64,000 bases of DNA from Prorocentrum cordatum (taxonomy: Eukaryota; Sar; Dinophyceae; Prorocentrales; Prorocentraceae). Position numbers and translations under genes: made by a program. The stretch covers positions 87,001 to 151,000 of the forward strand of contig CAUYUJ010017651.1 in NCBI GenBank assembly GCA_963575745.1. Direction: 5' to 3'. Positions 42,480 through 53,576 of this stretch are shown here, one piece after another. The notes beneath the pieces are model-generated. The model ran no database searches. It saw only the letters and a list, made by a program, of their open reading frames with translations, and had not been told where the DNA came from. Position 1 is the stretch's first letter, and each line of letters opens with the position of its first letter.

Positions 42480-43010
42480 AATCTAATAAAGAAAGAGGAG
42501 GAAGAGGAGGAGAAGGACGAGGAGGGAGAGGAGTAGGACGTTGAGGAGGAGGAAGGAGGGCGGGAGGGCGTGAAGGCGGGAGGGAGGAGGGAGGAGGGAG
42601 GAGGGAAGGCGGAAGGAGGGAGAAGGGAGGAGCGAGGAAGGAGGGAGGAGGGCGGAAGAGGAGGGAGAAGGGAGGAGGGAGGAGGAAGGATCGAAGAGGA
42701 GGAAGAGAATGGAGGAGGGGGCAGGGAGGAAGGAGGAGGACGAGGAGGGAGGGAAGGAGGGAAGGAGGAAAGGAGGGAAGAGGGGGAAGACGCGCGATCT
42801 CCAAACGACCCCCAAAGACTGCATTGGAGTCATTCCCTCCTCCTCCTCCTCCTCCTCCTCCTCCTCCACCACCTCCTCTCGGGCCATCTTGAAGCGATCT
42901 CTGGCGTCATGGAGTGCTCTTGGGCCGTCTCGGGGATCATCTTGGACGGGCTCGGGCCCTCTCGGGACCTTCCTGGGCTGTCTGGTGACCCTCGTTGAGG
43001 TTCTCCAGAG
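42480..43010 (+). repeat. (GGA)n, (TCC)n and a ~24-bp imperfect repeat
   Basis: A GGA/GGAGGGA tract at 42490-42790, TCC at 42837-42870, then diverged units of the kind TCTCGGGCCATCTTGGA from 42878 to 42985. Confidence 0.85.
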
Positions 43011-43234
43011 CCCCAGGGGCCCCTGGAGTAAACTCAGGGGCGCTCCAGGGAAGCCACGGGGGCGGGAAGCGCCACTTGGCTTACTCCCGGCGCCCTCGGT
43101 GGTCTGCGGCCCCGGGGGCCCTGGCCGGGTTTCCGGCACACGAGAGATTCAGACTCTGCTCGTCGGCAGCGCTGGCGGTCGCAAGCGCGTCCGCAGAGCC
43201 GGCAAGCCGCGCAGGGCACCAGATGAGAAATTCC
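43011..43234. other. No supported gene
   Basis: GC-rich sequence with no recognisable motif. Confidence 0.35.
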
Positions 43235-43435
43235 AACAAGCAAACAAGCACAGAAACAGACAAGAAAATAGCCCAAGCAAAACAAAACAGAAGCAAGCAA
43301 ACAAGCAAACAAGCAAGCAAACAAGCAAACAAGATTTCGGCAAGCAAACAAGCAAGCAAAACAAACAAACACGCAAGCAAACAAACAAACAAACAAGCAA
43401 AAAACAAATAAGCAAACAAGCAAACAAACAGAAAG
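43235..43435 (+). repeat. (AAGC/AAAC)n tetranucleotide tract
   Basis: CAAGCAAACAAGCAAACAAG-type repeat. The poly-Lys/Gln/Thr frames and reverse Leu/Cys/Phe frames are its translations. Confidence 0.95.
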
Positions 43436-43624
43436 ACGAGGCAGAGGATGAAGGAGGCCGAATTTACTGGACAGTCGGCGGCACGAGATCGCGGCGGCAG
43501 GAGGATGCGAGGGTGGCAAAGGGCCCCCCGACGAGCAGGCGCACCGTGGCGTCTGGGCACGACGGGTCTGGCATCCGGACGCTTGCGCAGAGAAGAGCAG
43601 AACCAACAAGGGGGGCAGGAGGGA

Positions 43625-44165
43625 GAGGAGAAGTAAGAGGAGGAGGAGGAGGAGGAGGAGAACAGAGGAGGAGGCAAAGGTTCCTGGACCATCGGCGACA
43701 CCAGATCGTGGCAGTAGGTGGACGGAGCGCTGTCGATCAGCCTGAGGCCAAAGGGGTTCATCATCGACAGGTGGAACCTGGCAATCCCCTTCCAGCTCTT
43801 CCTCATCCCTCATCCCAGCTCCTCATCCCTCATCCCATCCCCTCATCACACACCCCTCCTATCATCTCCTTCACCCCCTCCATCATCCCTCATCCCTCTC
43901 CCTTTCCCCTCCTCATCCCCCATTCCCTCCCCGCCACCAATCCCTTCCCCCACCCAACGTCCGTCGCCTCATCATCCATCATCCCTCTCCCCTTCCTTTC
44001 CGCTTCCCTCCCTCAGCCCCCGTCCCCGTCCCCTCGCAAAACCGTCCATCCAGTTCCACCCTCATCCCTCATCCTCTCATCCTTCTCGATTTTCCCGCCC
44101 CAATCCCCTCCCCGACCCTCCCTCCCTTTCTCCCCCTCATCCATCGTCACTGTCGCTTCCCTCCA
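43625..44165 (+). repeat. GGA tract and pyrimidine-rich CTCATCCC repeats
   Basis: GGAGGA at 43633-43670. From 43795 to 44160 there is C/T-rich sequence made of CTCATCCCTCATCCC-type units. No gene. Confidence 0.85.
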
Positions 44166-44340
44166 CCCTCAAATCGTCGAATGGTTGTCCTGCAAATCCT
44201 TCGGAGGCTGGAACCGCAAATCAAGCCAAAAAGGAGGAGGGACGAGGGGGCGAGAGGAGGACCCAAACCGTCGGACGAGAGCTCCTGCAATCGACCCACA
44301 TGAAGAAAAATCCGCATTGACCTCTCCGTAGGAATGATCA

Positions 44341-44450
44341 GTGCGGAGCTCCCGTGATTGTGCCCCTGGCGCCGCCCCTGGAAGGCTCCGCGCCCCAGCG
44401 AAGGGGACACAGCGCAGATCCAAGAAACCCGCGCGGGCCTCCGAGAGTGT
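44341..44450. mobile_element. Foldback-family sequence, copy 2
   Basis: The right part (GACACAGCGCAGATCCAAGA then AACCCGCGCGGGCCTCCGAG) is the reverse complement of the conserved arm seen at 30521, 45004 and 46401. The left part is diverged and pairs poorly. Confidence 0.55.
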
Positions 44451-44514
44451 ATGCTCGCATCGAGAGCAGTATTCGGAGAAATCCGCCACACTACAACCGT
44501 CGGGGGTGGGGAAT

Positions 44515-44910
44515 GAGGAGGAGGAGAAGGAGAAGGAGGAGGCGGAGGAGGAGGAGGAGGAGGAGGAGGAGGGCGCGCCTCAAAGGCGGAGTTCCTGGAT
44601 ACTTTGCCTCCTCAGCACTGGATCACTAGAAGGCAAAGTACTGCACACACGTAATTTCTTGGAGGTCCGCGCGGACGACCGAGACATCATGCTTCTGCAG
44701 CTACCTTTATGCTTCCAAACAAGGATTCCTCATCGTGTAGATGTTTGTGCCCATCTCTTCCGTTACATGTTGTGGAAGAAAGGAGGAAGAGCGTGCGGGT
44801 CACTTTACAGCCTGAACGGCACTTTACAACCGAGAAGGGGCACTTTGCAACCAGCACGGAATTTCCCAGAAGGGCGCTCTACAATCGGAAGGGCCACGTC
44901 ACAACCCAGC
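44515..44910 (+). repeat. (GGA)n and a ~22-bp GGCACTTTACAACC repeat
   Basis: GGA at 44515-44570. From 44795 to 44905, GGTCACTTTACAGCC, GGCACTTTACAACCG, GGCACTTTGCAACCA, GCGCTCTACAATCGG and GCCACGTCACAACCC follow at ~22- or 44-bp spacing. Confidence 0.75.
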
Positions 44911-45003
44911 AGGCAAACGCTCTGCAGCGACAAGCGCGCTCAAATGTCCGAAATCTCCGTGGCCAAGAATGGAAGAAGAAAAAACGGCATTGAGATAAAC
45001 GTT

Positions 45004-45133
45004 TGGCGCTCCGCACGGATGGCTTGGAGCTGCGCTGGACCCCCTCCCTGGCACGCGGAGCGCGCCAGGAGCGGCGCAGCTGGCGCCGCCGGGGGAGCGC
45101 AGCGCGGATCCAAGAAGTCCGCGCGGAGCGCCA
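45004..45133. mobile_element. Foldback (MITE-like) hairpin element, copy 3
   Basis: The ends are TTGGCGCTCCGC and GCGGAGCGCCAA, exact reverse complements. Inner arm pairs are GGATGGCTTGGAGCTGCGCT against AGCGCGGATCCAAGAAGTCC, with a few mismatches, and a GC-rich loop. 130 bp with no coding capacity. Confidence 0.75.
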
Positions 45134-46400
45134 AAAAATACTGCGTGTGCCCATTGGTCTCCTCCGGAAGAGAAAAGGAAACACTTCGCCATCTAAGGGA
45201 AACCCTTCGCCAGGAGAGGAGGATGGGCGGCGGGGAGCAAGGGGGCCTCCCCACGAGAGAGGCCGGCCGCCCGCCTCGCCCAAAAGGGGGGGGGGGGGGA
45301 GCCTCTGCCAGGGCGGGCCCCGCGGAGGGGGGCCGGGGAGAGGGAACGGTGCGAGGAAAGTCCTCGAGGCCCCGCGCGGGAACTTCGGACCCAGTTCACG
45401 TCGGAGCCACGCCGAATTCACCTCGGATTCAAGTCGGGGTCACGACGGATCTGCGTCGGACTTGCGCCGGAACAGCGCCGCGCGAACACCGTCCCATGTC
45501 TGACGGCCAGACGTGTGGACTACATAGTACAACTATTGCGCGCCGCGCGAGGCCTCCAGGGATTTCCTCGTAAGGAATGCACTCTAGTCCCAATCCCGTG
45601 CTGCTCCAGGGCACGAGGGCACAGTCGACGCATCCGACGACGGAGTGTCGACATCACCACATCCAATGATCAGATGTCGACACAACCCGATCCGTTAAGG
45701 CCACCAGATGTCCTAGAGCCTGCAGAGAGAGCTTCACATTCCGAATGTTGATCCTGCTGGAGGAGTGCACTCGGGGGTGGCCCCCCGCGAAGCGCCGGGC
45801 CCGCCAGCTGCGCTTCGGCCGCCCGCAGGCCGGGTCATCCAGCGGACAGGAGGCGGAGAGGGGAGGCGGCGAGGGAGAGGGAAGCGGCTGGGGCTGGGGC
45901 TGGGGGGGGGGCGGCGAGGGGGGGAGGGGACAGCGCCGCGCCGAGAGGAGGCATAGCGCGGCTGGCGGCCTCTTGCAACGCGGCCGAAGGCCGCCCGTCA
46001 GAGCAGGGGAGGAACAGGAGTATGTAGTCGGCGCACCTGGCACACGATAGAGCGCAACCAGTGTATGGCGGACCACTCCTGCACCGTTAGACAGTTCAGG
46101 ATCCCACTGCGAAGCAGTACAACCGCGGCACGGCCAGAGCGTACGCTTGAAACCCGTCTGCTGTTGGCGACTCCGCGCTGTTCGCAGCCGCGACGCTGCC
46201 TGTGCAAGAGCCAAGGAGGAGGAAGAAGAGGAGGAAGCGGCGGAGGAGGAGGCGGCGGCGGCGGCAAAGGCGGGGAGGAAAAACACGACGAACAGACACA
46301 GACACGGAGGGGGGAGGGGGTGGCCGTCACTGCACCAGTTCTGGGGTCGACAAGTGACCACCTCACCGATCTGGAGGAGCAAGATCGGCATAGGCAGAAC
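45134..46400. other. No supported gene
   Basis: GC-rich. Near 45400-45475 there are short CGG-GTC-CG repeats (TCGGAGCCACGCC, TCGGATTCAAG, TCGGGGTCACG). GGCTGGGGCTGGGGCTGGGG at 45889 is a G-run cluster. Frames are open but unconvincing. Confidence 0.45.
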
Positions 46401-46460
46401 TCTCGGAGGTCAGCGCGGTCTTCTGGGTTCGGCGATGGACCCACGCCCCTGGCGACGGCG
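46401..46460 (+). mobile_element. Foldback-family single arm, copy 4
   Basis: TCTCGGAGGTCAGCGCGGTC then TTCTGGGTTCGGCGATGGAC matches the conserved arm of copies 1-3. I see no opposite arm. Confidence 0.55.
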
Positions 46461-46780
46461 AGCCGGGAGGAAGCGAGAAGGGGCACGCCTTCTTGGAAGG
46501 CGGCGGGGTTCCTCAGGAGCCCTCGGGCCTTCTGAGAAGTCGTCCCTGTCGTCGGAGAAGGCTTCAAAAACTTCTCCACGGCCGGAGGCCTTCCGAGCAC
46601 TCCACGAAGGCCCGCCCCCTCCCCTCCGACTTCTCCCCTGGGCTCGCCGCCGACCAGCGCCGACCCCAGGATATGCGCGCAGGCCCCCAGGGCTCTGCGC
46701 CTCCCAGCCAGGCCGAGCCTGGGTCCGGGGAGCGGCGAGGCAGGAGAGCCCAGAATCGACAAATCGGATCTGAGTATCGT
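46461..46780. other. No supported gene
   Basis: GC-rich sequence downstream of the foldback arm, with no recognised motif. Confidence 0.35.
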
Positions 46781-46787
46781 TTATCCG

Positions 46788-46945
46788 ATCCCCATCCCCA
46801 GCGGTGTGGCCTGGGCCCCACTGGCCGATTTACCCCCTATATGGGGATACCGGCCATTCCCTTCGGGTGTCGAGGGGTGTACCCCCAACTGGGGTGGTAA
46901 TTTGGTGGGGGTCTCGAGGGGGATGGGGATGGGGATGGGGATCGG
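46788..46945 (+). repeat. Palindromic segment ending in a G-quadruplex-type run
   Basis: GATCCCCATCCCCA (46788) can pair with the later GGGGATGGGGATC. Between them, CCCCTATATGGGG and GTGTACCCCCAACTGGGGT are small hairpins. At 46918-46941 four runs of at least four G separated by AT form a textbook G4 motif. Confidence 0.7.
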
Positions 46946-46959
46946 TTAAACGACACCGA

Positions 46960-47150
46960 GGATCGGCGATCGAAATAAATCGAATCGGTAGAAACTGGCA
47001 GCCGAGTCGGGAGAAGTCGAATCAGCGGGAATCGGCAGGTAGTAGGCCGCCATTGAGTATCGGAGTCCGAATCGGAACGCCAAGCCGAATCCTAGCCGAA
47101 TCCGATCGGAGTCGGAATCAGATCGAATCGACTCGAATCAGAGGAATCGA
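46960..47150 (+). repeat. Degenerate GAATCGGA-type repeat
   Basis: Irregular units of GAATCGG, GAGTCGG and GAATCCG. Beyond this, 47151-47459 shows nothing except ATCGCGCCACATCGCCGATG and GGCGATGCGTCGCGATC, which pair as a hairpin at 47409-47451. Confidence 0.6.
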
Positions 47151-47459
47151 AACGAGCCCTGTGAGGTTGTCGGTTGACGTGGCGACGCGCTAGGGGGTTG
47201 GAGCGCCCTGGGCGCTCGGCGGTTTTGTCCGCAACGGAGGTCGAGATCCAGGGTTTTGTCGGCTGGGGTGGCTTCGCCCCCGGCGCCTACTACGAAAGCA
47301 TTGGAGAGGGCGCCCACAAAAGACTGCAGTGCGGAGGGAAGCGGGGGATCGCACCACATCGACGGTGCATTGCTGCGACGGCGACGGCGTCTAGAAAATA
47401 TGGCTCTTGATCGCGCCACATCGCCGATGCATGGGCGATGCGTCGCGATCCTCCGACAC

Positions 47460-48066
47460 CATATGTACACGCCGATCTGTATGTATACATACATAAATAC
47501 ATACATACAGACAGACAGGCAGACATCCATACAGATAGACATACATATACCCATACAGGTAGACAGATAGACAGATAGACACACAAACAGACAGACAGAC
47601 AGGCAGACAGACAGACAGATGTACATACATACGTACATACGTGCATACATGCATACATACATACATACATACATACATACATGCATACATACATACGTAC
47701 GTACATACATACATAAATGCATGCATACAGACAGACAGACGGACAGACAGACAGACCGACAGACAGACAGACAGACATATATAGAGAGATATACCTGCAT
47801 ACATGCATGCATACATGCATGCATACATACGTATATACATATGCATACACATGCATACATACATACATACATACATGCATACATGCATGCATACATACAT
47901 ACATACATACATGCATACATACATGCATACATACATTCATACATACATACATGCATACGTACGAACGTACGCACGTACGTGCATACACGCATACCTGCAT
48001 GCATGCATGCATGCATGCATGCATACATACATGCATGCATACGTACATATATACATACATGCAGAC

Positions 48067-48105
<39 letters not shown>

Positions 48106-48225
48106 CATACAGACAGACATGCATACATGCATACATACAAACATACTAAAACGTACATACATGCATACAGCCATACATACACACCAAGTACACACACGTA
48201 CACACACGTAAACACACACACACAC
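47460..48225 (+). repeat. (ACAT)n / (ACAG)n / (TA)n tract
   Basis: About 760 bp of CATA, CAGA and GCAT tetranucleotide repeats with a TA block near 48068-48104 and a (CA)n end. Tyr/Met/Cys/Val-rich frames here are translations of it. Confidence 0.95.
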
Positions 48226-48229
48226 ACGT

Positions 48230-48945
48230 GCAGTATGGCCTCATTTGAGCGGCCTCGAAGTTACCTCCTCAGCTTTGTCAGGATCCTCGGAAACTACTAT
48301 GGATTTAAATGCTGCCAGGTGCGGTGTGGTGCGCAGTACAGGGAGCCATGTGGGAGAAATTGATGTGCTGCCACGTTGCTGATTACACCCTAATTGAGTA
48401 TCAGGCGGGCTGGGGTATGGTAGGCGCCGAACCGAAGACGCCATGCCGAGAAACCATTCCGAACCGCCGATCACATTCCGACTCAGCTGGACGGACACCC
48501 GCTCTCGGAGCAGAACTGCAGAGGCATCTTGTGGAAAAGCAGAGGCAGGAATGTCGGGGCCCAGAACCGAGAGCACTCGGAGAGGAGAAGAAAACTGAAA
48601 TTCATGCTTAACCACTGCAAGGGGGCAGGGGCTATACTCAGATCTGCCTATCTCTACTTATTTCTGCTGTACTCTACTCATCTACTCGTCTCCACTCGAC
48701 TGTCATCTGATCTACACATCCCTACCCTACTCTACTCTACTCTATCCTACCGTACTCTATCACTGCTCCCTATTAATACACACCCCCTCCCCCAGGCGAC
48801 TGGGGGCCAACCAGGGTCCATGCCGACCCCTCCCCCATCCCTTGTAAAAAAACCATACGAAACACACACTCGGTCTCCAAATTCGGAACATGCGCAGCCA
48901 ACCCGATGCGCCCCCCCACCATCCCCGTCAAAAAACAATACAGAG
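48230..48945. other. No supported gene
   Basis: Apparently unique sequence to 48640, then CTACTC-rich pentamer-like repeats (48645-48770). No domain recognised. Confidence 0.4.
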
Positions 48946-48949
48946 TACA

Positions 48950-49127
48950 CTTGGCGGCGGCGGCGGCTGCGGCGGCTGCGGCGGCGGTGGCGGCGGCTGC
49001 GGCGGCTGCGGCGGCGGCGGCGGTGGCGGCGGGGGCGGGGGCGGGCGGCGGCGGCGGCGGCGGCGCGGCGGCGGCGGTGGCGGCAGCGGCAGCGGCTGCG
49101 GCGGTCGGCGGCGGTTTGGAAGCGGGG

Positions 49128-49184
<57 letters not shown>

Positions 49185-49260
49185 TGAGGGCAGCGGCGGC
49201 GGCAGCGGTGGCGGCAGTGCCTGCGGCGGCGGCGGCGGTTTGGCAGCGGGGGGCGGCGGC

Positions 49261-49291
<31 letters not shown>

Positions 49292-49315
49292 GCGGCCTCG
49301 GCGGCGGATTGGCGC
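48950..49315 (+). repeat. (GGC)n tract
   Basis: About 365 bp of GGC/GGCGGCTGC triplets containing two copies of GGCGGCGGTTTGG-AGCGGGG (near 49109 and 49228). Poly-Gly, poly-Ala and poly-Arg frames reflect it. Confidence 0.95.
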
Positions 49316-49529
49316 CCAGTAGCTGCCCATCCCAAGACGACTGCTGAATATGCTCAGGCTCGGGCCAGACTCGGGTGCTACGTATGTGTTGGGAGGGCGG
49401 GTGGGAGTGAGCGAGACGGCTTGCGGGCGGGGAAAGGGTAACTTGATCCTACCCTACCGTATCCCACCCTACTCTACTCGAATCTGCTCTACCCTCAATT
49501 ATACTCTTACTATACTCTACTCCACGCCT

Positions 49530-49862
49530 ACTCTACTCTACTCGTCGTCGCCTTCGTCGTCTTCGTCTTCGTCGTTGTCGTCGTCTTCGGTATCGTCGGC
49601 GTCGACGTCGTCGGCGTCGTAGGCGTCGTCGGCGTCGGCGTCGTCGTCGTGCGTCGTGCAACGTGCGTCGTGTGCCGTGCGTCGTTGTCGTCGTCGTCGT
49701 CGTCGCCGGTGCCAGGTGGGGGTCTCTGGACCCCAGAATACTTCTCTCGGGGGAGTGGGGGGAAAGGTTCTGGATCCCCCGAGTAATTTTCCCGAGGGGG
49801 CGGCGGGGAGAGGGAGTGACCCCCCCCCCCTGTAAGCAACGGCAGAGAGCGCTCCTTCCTAG
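49530..49862 (+). repeat. (GTC)n tract and C/G-rich segment
   Basis: GTC/TTC triplets at 49540-49710, then two ~50-bp units (CTCTGGACCCCAGAATACTT and TTCTGGATCCCCCGAGTAAT). It ends GTGACCCCCCCCCCCTGTAA then GCAACGGCAGAGAGCGCTC, which resembles the right end of the element at 27922-29165. Confidence 0.75.
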
Positions 49863-50577
49863 TAGAGTAGGGTGGAGTAGAGCAGAGTAGAGTAGGGCGA
49901 GTAGGTCAGAGTAGAGTAAAGTAGGGTAGATGATAAGGTAGAGTCGGGCAGAAGAAGAGTAGAGTAGCGTAGAGTTGGGTAGAGCATAATCAAATAGGAT
50001 AGAGTCAGGTAGAGTTTGGTAGCGTAGAGCTTGGCTTGGTAAAATAAAATTGTTTACGTTAGAGTCGATTGTGCTTAAAGCGTAATAAAAGTATGTTACA
50101 TTAGAGCAGGCTAGGGTAGGCTATGGTAGGGTAGGGTAGAGTATGGCAGGGTGGAACAGAGCGCAACAGAGTCGAGCAGAGTAGGGTAGATGGTAGAGCA
50201 GAGTAGGGTAGATTATATACTAGGTCAATACACTAGAGAAAAGTGCTAGTAGAGTAGAGTAGAGTAGAGTAGAGTAGAGTAGAGTAGAGTAGAGTAGAGT
50301 AGAGTAGAGTAGAGTAGAGTCGAGCAGAGTAGAGTAGAGTAGAGTAGAGTAGAGTAGAGTAGAGTAGAGTAGAGTAGAGTAGAGTAGAGTAGAGTAGAGT
50401 AGAGTAGAGTAGAGTAGAGTAGAGTAGAGTAGAGTAGAGTAGAGTAGAGTAGAGTAGAGTAGAGTAGAGTAGAGTAGGGTAGGGTAGGGTAGGGTAGGGT
50501 AGAGTAGAGTAGAGTAGAGTAGAGTAGAGTAGAGTAGAGTAGAGTAGAGTAGAGTAGAGTAGAGTAGAGTAGAGTAG
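49863..50577 (+). repeat. (AGAGT)n pentanucleotide array
   Basis: Degenerate to 50240, then nearly pure GTAGA/AGAGT to the assembly gap, with an AGGGT block at 50477-50500. The gap interrupts it, so its true length is unknown. Confidence 0.95.
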
Positions 50578-50677
50578 NNNNNNNNNNNNNNNNNNNNNNN
50601 NNNNNNNNNNNNNNNNNNNNNNNNNNNNNNNNNNNNNNNNNNNNNNNNNNNNNNNNNNNNNNNNNNNNNNNNNNNNN
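50578..50677. other. Assembly gap, 100 N
   Basis: Exactly 100 undetermined bases, which looks like a fixed-size scaffold join. The two sides differ (AGAGT and CA repeats), so the true distance and even adjacency are uncertain. Confidence 0.99.
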
Positions 50678-50683
50678 CAGCAA

Positions 50684-50950
50684 CTTCCAGACACACGCAC
50701 ACATACAACACACATACACAGACACACGCAAACACAGACGCAACATATCCACACACAAAGGTCGACACACACGCGCAAACGCGCACACACAAACACACAG
50801 CACATCTCACACACAGACACAGAGGGAAGCGCACACGCAAACGAATCACACATGCACATACACACACGGGGGCACACACAAACACTCACACGCACACACG
50901 CACACACACACACACGCACGTACAACCCACGCAGACAGACGCACACGCAA
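50684..50950 (+). repeat. (CA)n-rich tract
   Basis: Interrupted ACAC repeats up to the start of the satellite region. Confidence 0.95.
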
Positions 50951-50974
50951 GCATCCAGGGAAACCGAGGCTACA

Positions 50975-51282
50975 GTGCTGCTGGGGACAGCAATCGATTT
51001 AGAGACATCAGGCGCATCCGCCCGCGGAGAGCAGAGTTCGAAACTCGTCTGCTGCGCGAATTAGGTCTGCAAAACTACTGTATTGTTTGAGTGATCCTGA
51101 GTGGTGCTGTCAGTTTTCTGCACACAACTGTAGGGGGGCTGCAGGGCTGGTAATGATAGAAGTCGACTCGCAGACATCAGACGCGTCCGCATGTTGCATT
51201 AAGAGGACACAAAATATTTACTATGAGTCGGAATGTTGGTAGGTCCTCTCAACTTCAGTCGAGCTGGAAGCTCTACGAGTCT
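50975..51282 (-). repeat. ~180-bp satellite, reverse orientation, array R0
   Basis: About 1.5 units in the orientation of the arrays at 57990-60820 (GACATCAGGCGC ... GTCTGCTGC ... GTCAGTTTTCTGCAC ... GGCTGGTAATGA ...), ending AGCTGGAAGCTCTACGAGTC at the palindrome. Confidence 0.8.
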
Positions 51283-51317
51283 CCCGGCGGTAACCAAGGT
51301 TGACGGTTTACCGCCGG
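51283..51317 (+). repeat. Conserved palindrome, copy 2 (intact reference site)
   Basis: CCCGGCGGTAACCAAGGTTG then ACGGTTTACCGCCGG. Its left neighbour (GAGCTGGAAGCTCTACGAGT) and right neighbour (CGTCCAGT) are those of the palindrome split by the retroelement at 60837-63797, so this is the best unsplit comparison. Confidence 0.9.
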
Positions 51318-51479
51318 CGTCCAGTACGTGTTAGTAAAACGAATTTTCGAATTTTGCACAGAGATATAATAACCGACCCAAGTCGTCACATATCTCTTAA
51401 GGTCGGGTCGGCCAACTAGCTCCATCTGCGCTCGAATTGCTTTTAGCTCATCTTGCCGAAGAGCTGTACGAGGTATAAC
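51318..51479. other. Spacer with the CCAACTAGCTCCATC module
   Basis: TCGGGTCGGCCAACTAGCTC followed by TAGCTCATC-TGCCGAAGAGCT recurs near 52150, 54195 and 54475, and reverse near 57695. Confidence 0.7.
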
Positions 51480-52580
51480 TTGCTAACGCAAGCTCTACAA
51501 TTTTCTTGCCGGCAGCTCTCCAGCACCAGTTGCCGGGTCGCCGGAGTTTCTGCGGGAAACGTCAGCGCCATGGAGGAGCCCCTGGCGGGCACTACCACCG
51601 TCTGATTTCTAATATTAAACCCTTTAGCTCTCAGCGAGCTCCCCGGGAACATCGTAAAAGCTACCAGGAAAGTTTCCTCGCGTGCCTACACGCGTGCGGG
51701 CGCGGTAGACGCTTGCCGGAAGCTCTCCCGGACGCGCTGCCGGGTTGCCGGAGTTTCTGCGAGGACCGTGGAGCGGCAGAGATGGGCTGCTGGCGGGCAC
51801 CACCACCGTCCGGTTTCTATTCTAAAACGCTCTAGCTCTCAGAGAGCTCTCTCGGAACATTCCAGGACGGGAAATTTTTCCTGGAGAGCTCCGGAGGGCT
51901 CCCCTGCAGTGCTGCTGGCTCGTGCAGGCGCGCTTGGAAACTTGCCCGAAGCTCTCCGGGACCCGTTGCCGGGTCACCGGGGTCGCTGCGAGGCCTGTGG
52001 ACCGCCGTGGAAGAGCTCCTGGCGGGCACGACCACCGTCCGGCTTCTAATCTTAAACCTCAAGCTCTCAGCGAGCTCTTTGGGGGAATAATTAAATATCT
52101 TTCAAATTTTCGCAAAACCACTCAAAAGTTGCCACATTGTCCGCCTCGGCCGGGTGGGCCAACTAGCTCCGCCCCGTGCCGGAATTCGTCTAGCTCATCG
52201 ATGGCGAAAAGCTCTACGAGGTACTCTTAAGCTTCCAGCAACTTGCTTGCGCCGAAAACCCGGAGAGCAAGGAGGACACACACCCGAAAGCCTTCTCGGC
52301 GAGCTCTCGGAAGCTCACCTGAAGCGCTTCTGAAGCTCTGGGGGGCCCCCTGGGGCACTTCTGCAGCGCTGCCAGGAACGAATCCAGGTGTGCCTGCACG
52401 CGCGCAGGCACGCGTAAACGCTTGCCGGAAGCTCTCCCGGACACGCTGCCAGGTCAGGCGAGGGGCTGCGGGGATCGTGGAGCGGCGGAGATGGGTTGCT
52501 GGCGGGCACAACCACCGTACGGCTTGGCTTCTAATTCTAATAATTCTAAAACCCTTTAGCTCTCAGAGAGCCCCCCGGGA
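51480..52580 (+). repeat. ~200-230-bp repeat block A, four copies
   Basis: Each copy has GGAAGCTCTCCCGGACGCGC, TGGCGGGCAC-ACCACCGTC and TAGCTCTCAGCGAGCTC; the middle motif starts near 51585, 51791, 52020 and 52499. Its diverged reverse complement forms the 387-bp tandem at 56596-57690. Confidence 0.8.
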
Positions 52581-52591
52581 AGAACTGGGCG

Positions 52592-52626
52592 CCGGCGGTA
52601 AACCGTCAACCTTTGTTACCGCCGGG
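52592..52626 (-). repeat. Conserved palindrome, copy 3
   Basis: CCGGCGGTAAACCGTCAACC then TTTGTTACCGCCGGG, followed by ACTCGTAGAGCTTCC. Opposite orientation to copy 2. Confidence 0.9.
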
Positions 52627-52639
52627 GGACTCGTAGAGC

Positions 52640-53375
52640 TTCCTGACAACATATAATGTCGAAAAAAATTGCAGAGAACGAGTAGTTTTTCAGCCCAACT
52701 CGAGTATCATACCGAGTTCAGACCTCTGAATGCGACAGACGGACGCGTCTGATGTCTCCGAATCGATTACTGTGATTACCCGCCCTGCAGCCTCCCTACA
52801 GCCCGAGTTAAGTGCAGAACACCGACAGTGGCTCTCAAGATGACTGGAAGAATACGAACAGTTTCGTCATTCTGGATCGGGCAGCAGACCGACTTCAGAG
52901 CTCTGGATTCGACAGACAAACGCGACTGATGATTCTGAATCGATTTTTGTAACTATCAGCCCTGTAGCTGTCCTATAGCTCGAGTTAAGTACAGGAAACC
53001 GAGAGCGCCTATCAAGATGATTCGAATAATACGAATAGATTTGCGGACCTGGTTCGGCTAGCAGACGGAGTTCAGACCTCTGGTTGGAACAGCCGAACGC
53101 GCCTGATCATTCTGAGTCGATAAAGCGTGCTTACCAGCTCTGTAGCTGTCCAATATAGCGAATACCGACAGTGCGAATCAAGATGACTTGAATAATACCA
53201 ATAGGTTTGCGGACCTAGCTCGGCTAGCAAACCGAGTTCAAAGCTCTGGATTCAACAGGCGAACGCACCTAATCATTCTACATCGATTAGCTGTGCTTAC
53301 CAGCTCTGTAGCTGTCCTACAGCTCGAGTTAAGTACAAAATACCGACAATGCGTATCAAGATGACTCGAAACGGC
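52640..53375 (+). repeat. ~180-bp satellite, forward orientation, array F1
   Basis: About four units of ~165-180 bp with CGAATAATACGAATAG, TTTGCGGACCTAGCTCGGCT, CAGACCGAGTTCAGACCTCT, GCTTACCAGCTCTGTAGCTG and AGCTCGAGTTAAGTACAG. First units are the most diverged. Confidence 0.85.
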
Positions 53376-53541
53376 TAATCCCGTCAGTGTGCGTTTTGGC
53401 AGTAAAAGATATCCGATCGAGCTGAGATCAAGATGACGAGCGGGAATAAGATCGAATATCACAGGAAAAAAACTAGAGCACACACGAATTGTTGAATTTC
53501 CAGAACAAAATTTTCAACCCACCAAAAGTTAGGAAATTGCG
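53376..53541 (+). repeat. Head module, forward, copy 1
   Basis: AGTGTGCGTTTTGGCAGTAA, GATCGAGCTGAGATCAAGAT, GAGCGGGAATAAGATCGAAT and CAACCCACCAAAAGTTAGGA. This AT-richer segment closes array F1 against the palindrome. Confidence 0.85.
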
Positions 53542-53576
53542 CCGGCGGTAAACCGTTAACCTGGTTACTGCCGGGG
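53542..53576 (-). repeat. Conserved palindrome, copy 4
   Basis: CCGGCGGTAAACCGTTAACC then TGGTTACTGCCGGGG, with one mismatch in the right arm, then ACCTCGTAGAGCT. Confidence 0.9.

Noticed and set aside
47138-48225. Long Cys/Tyr/Met/Val-rich frames
   Set aside because: These are translations of the ACAT/ACAG repeat; all frames of this tract are open.
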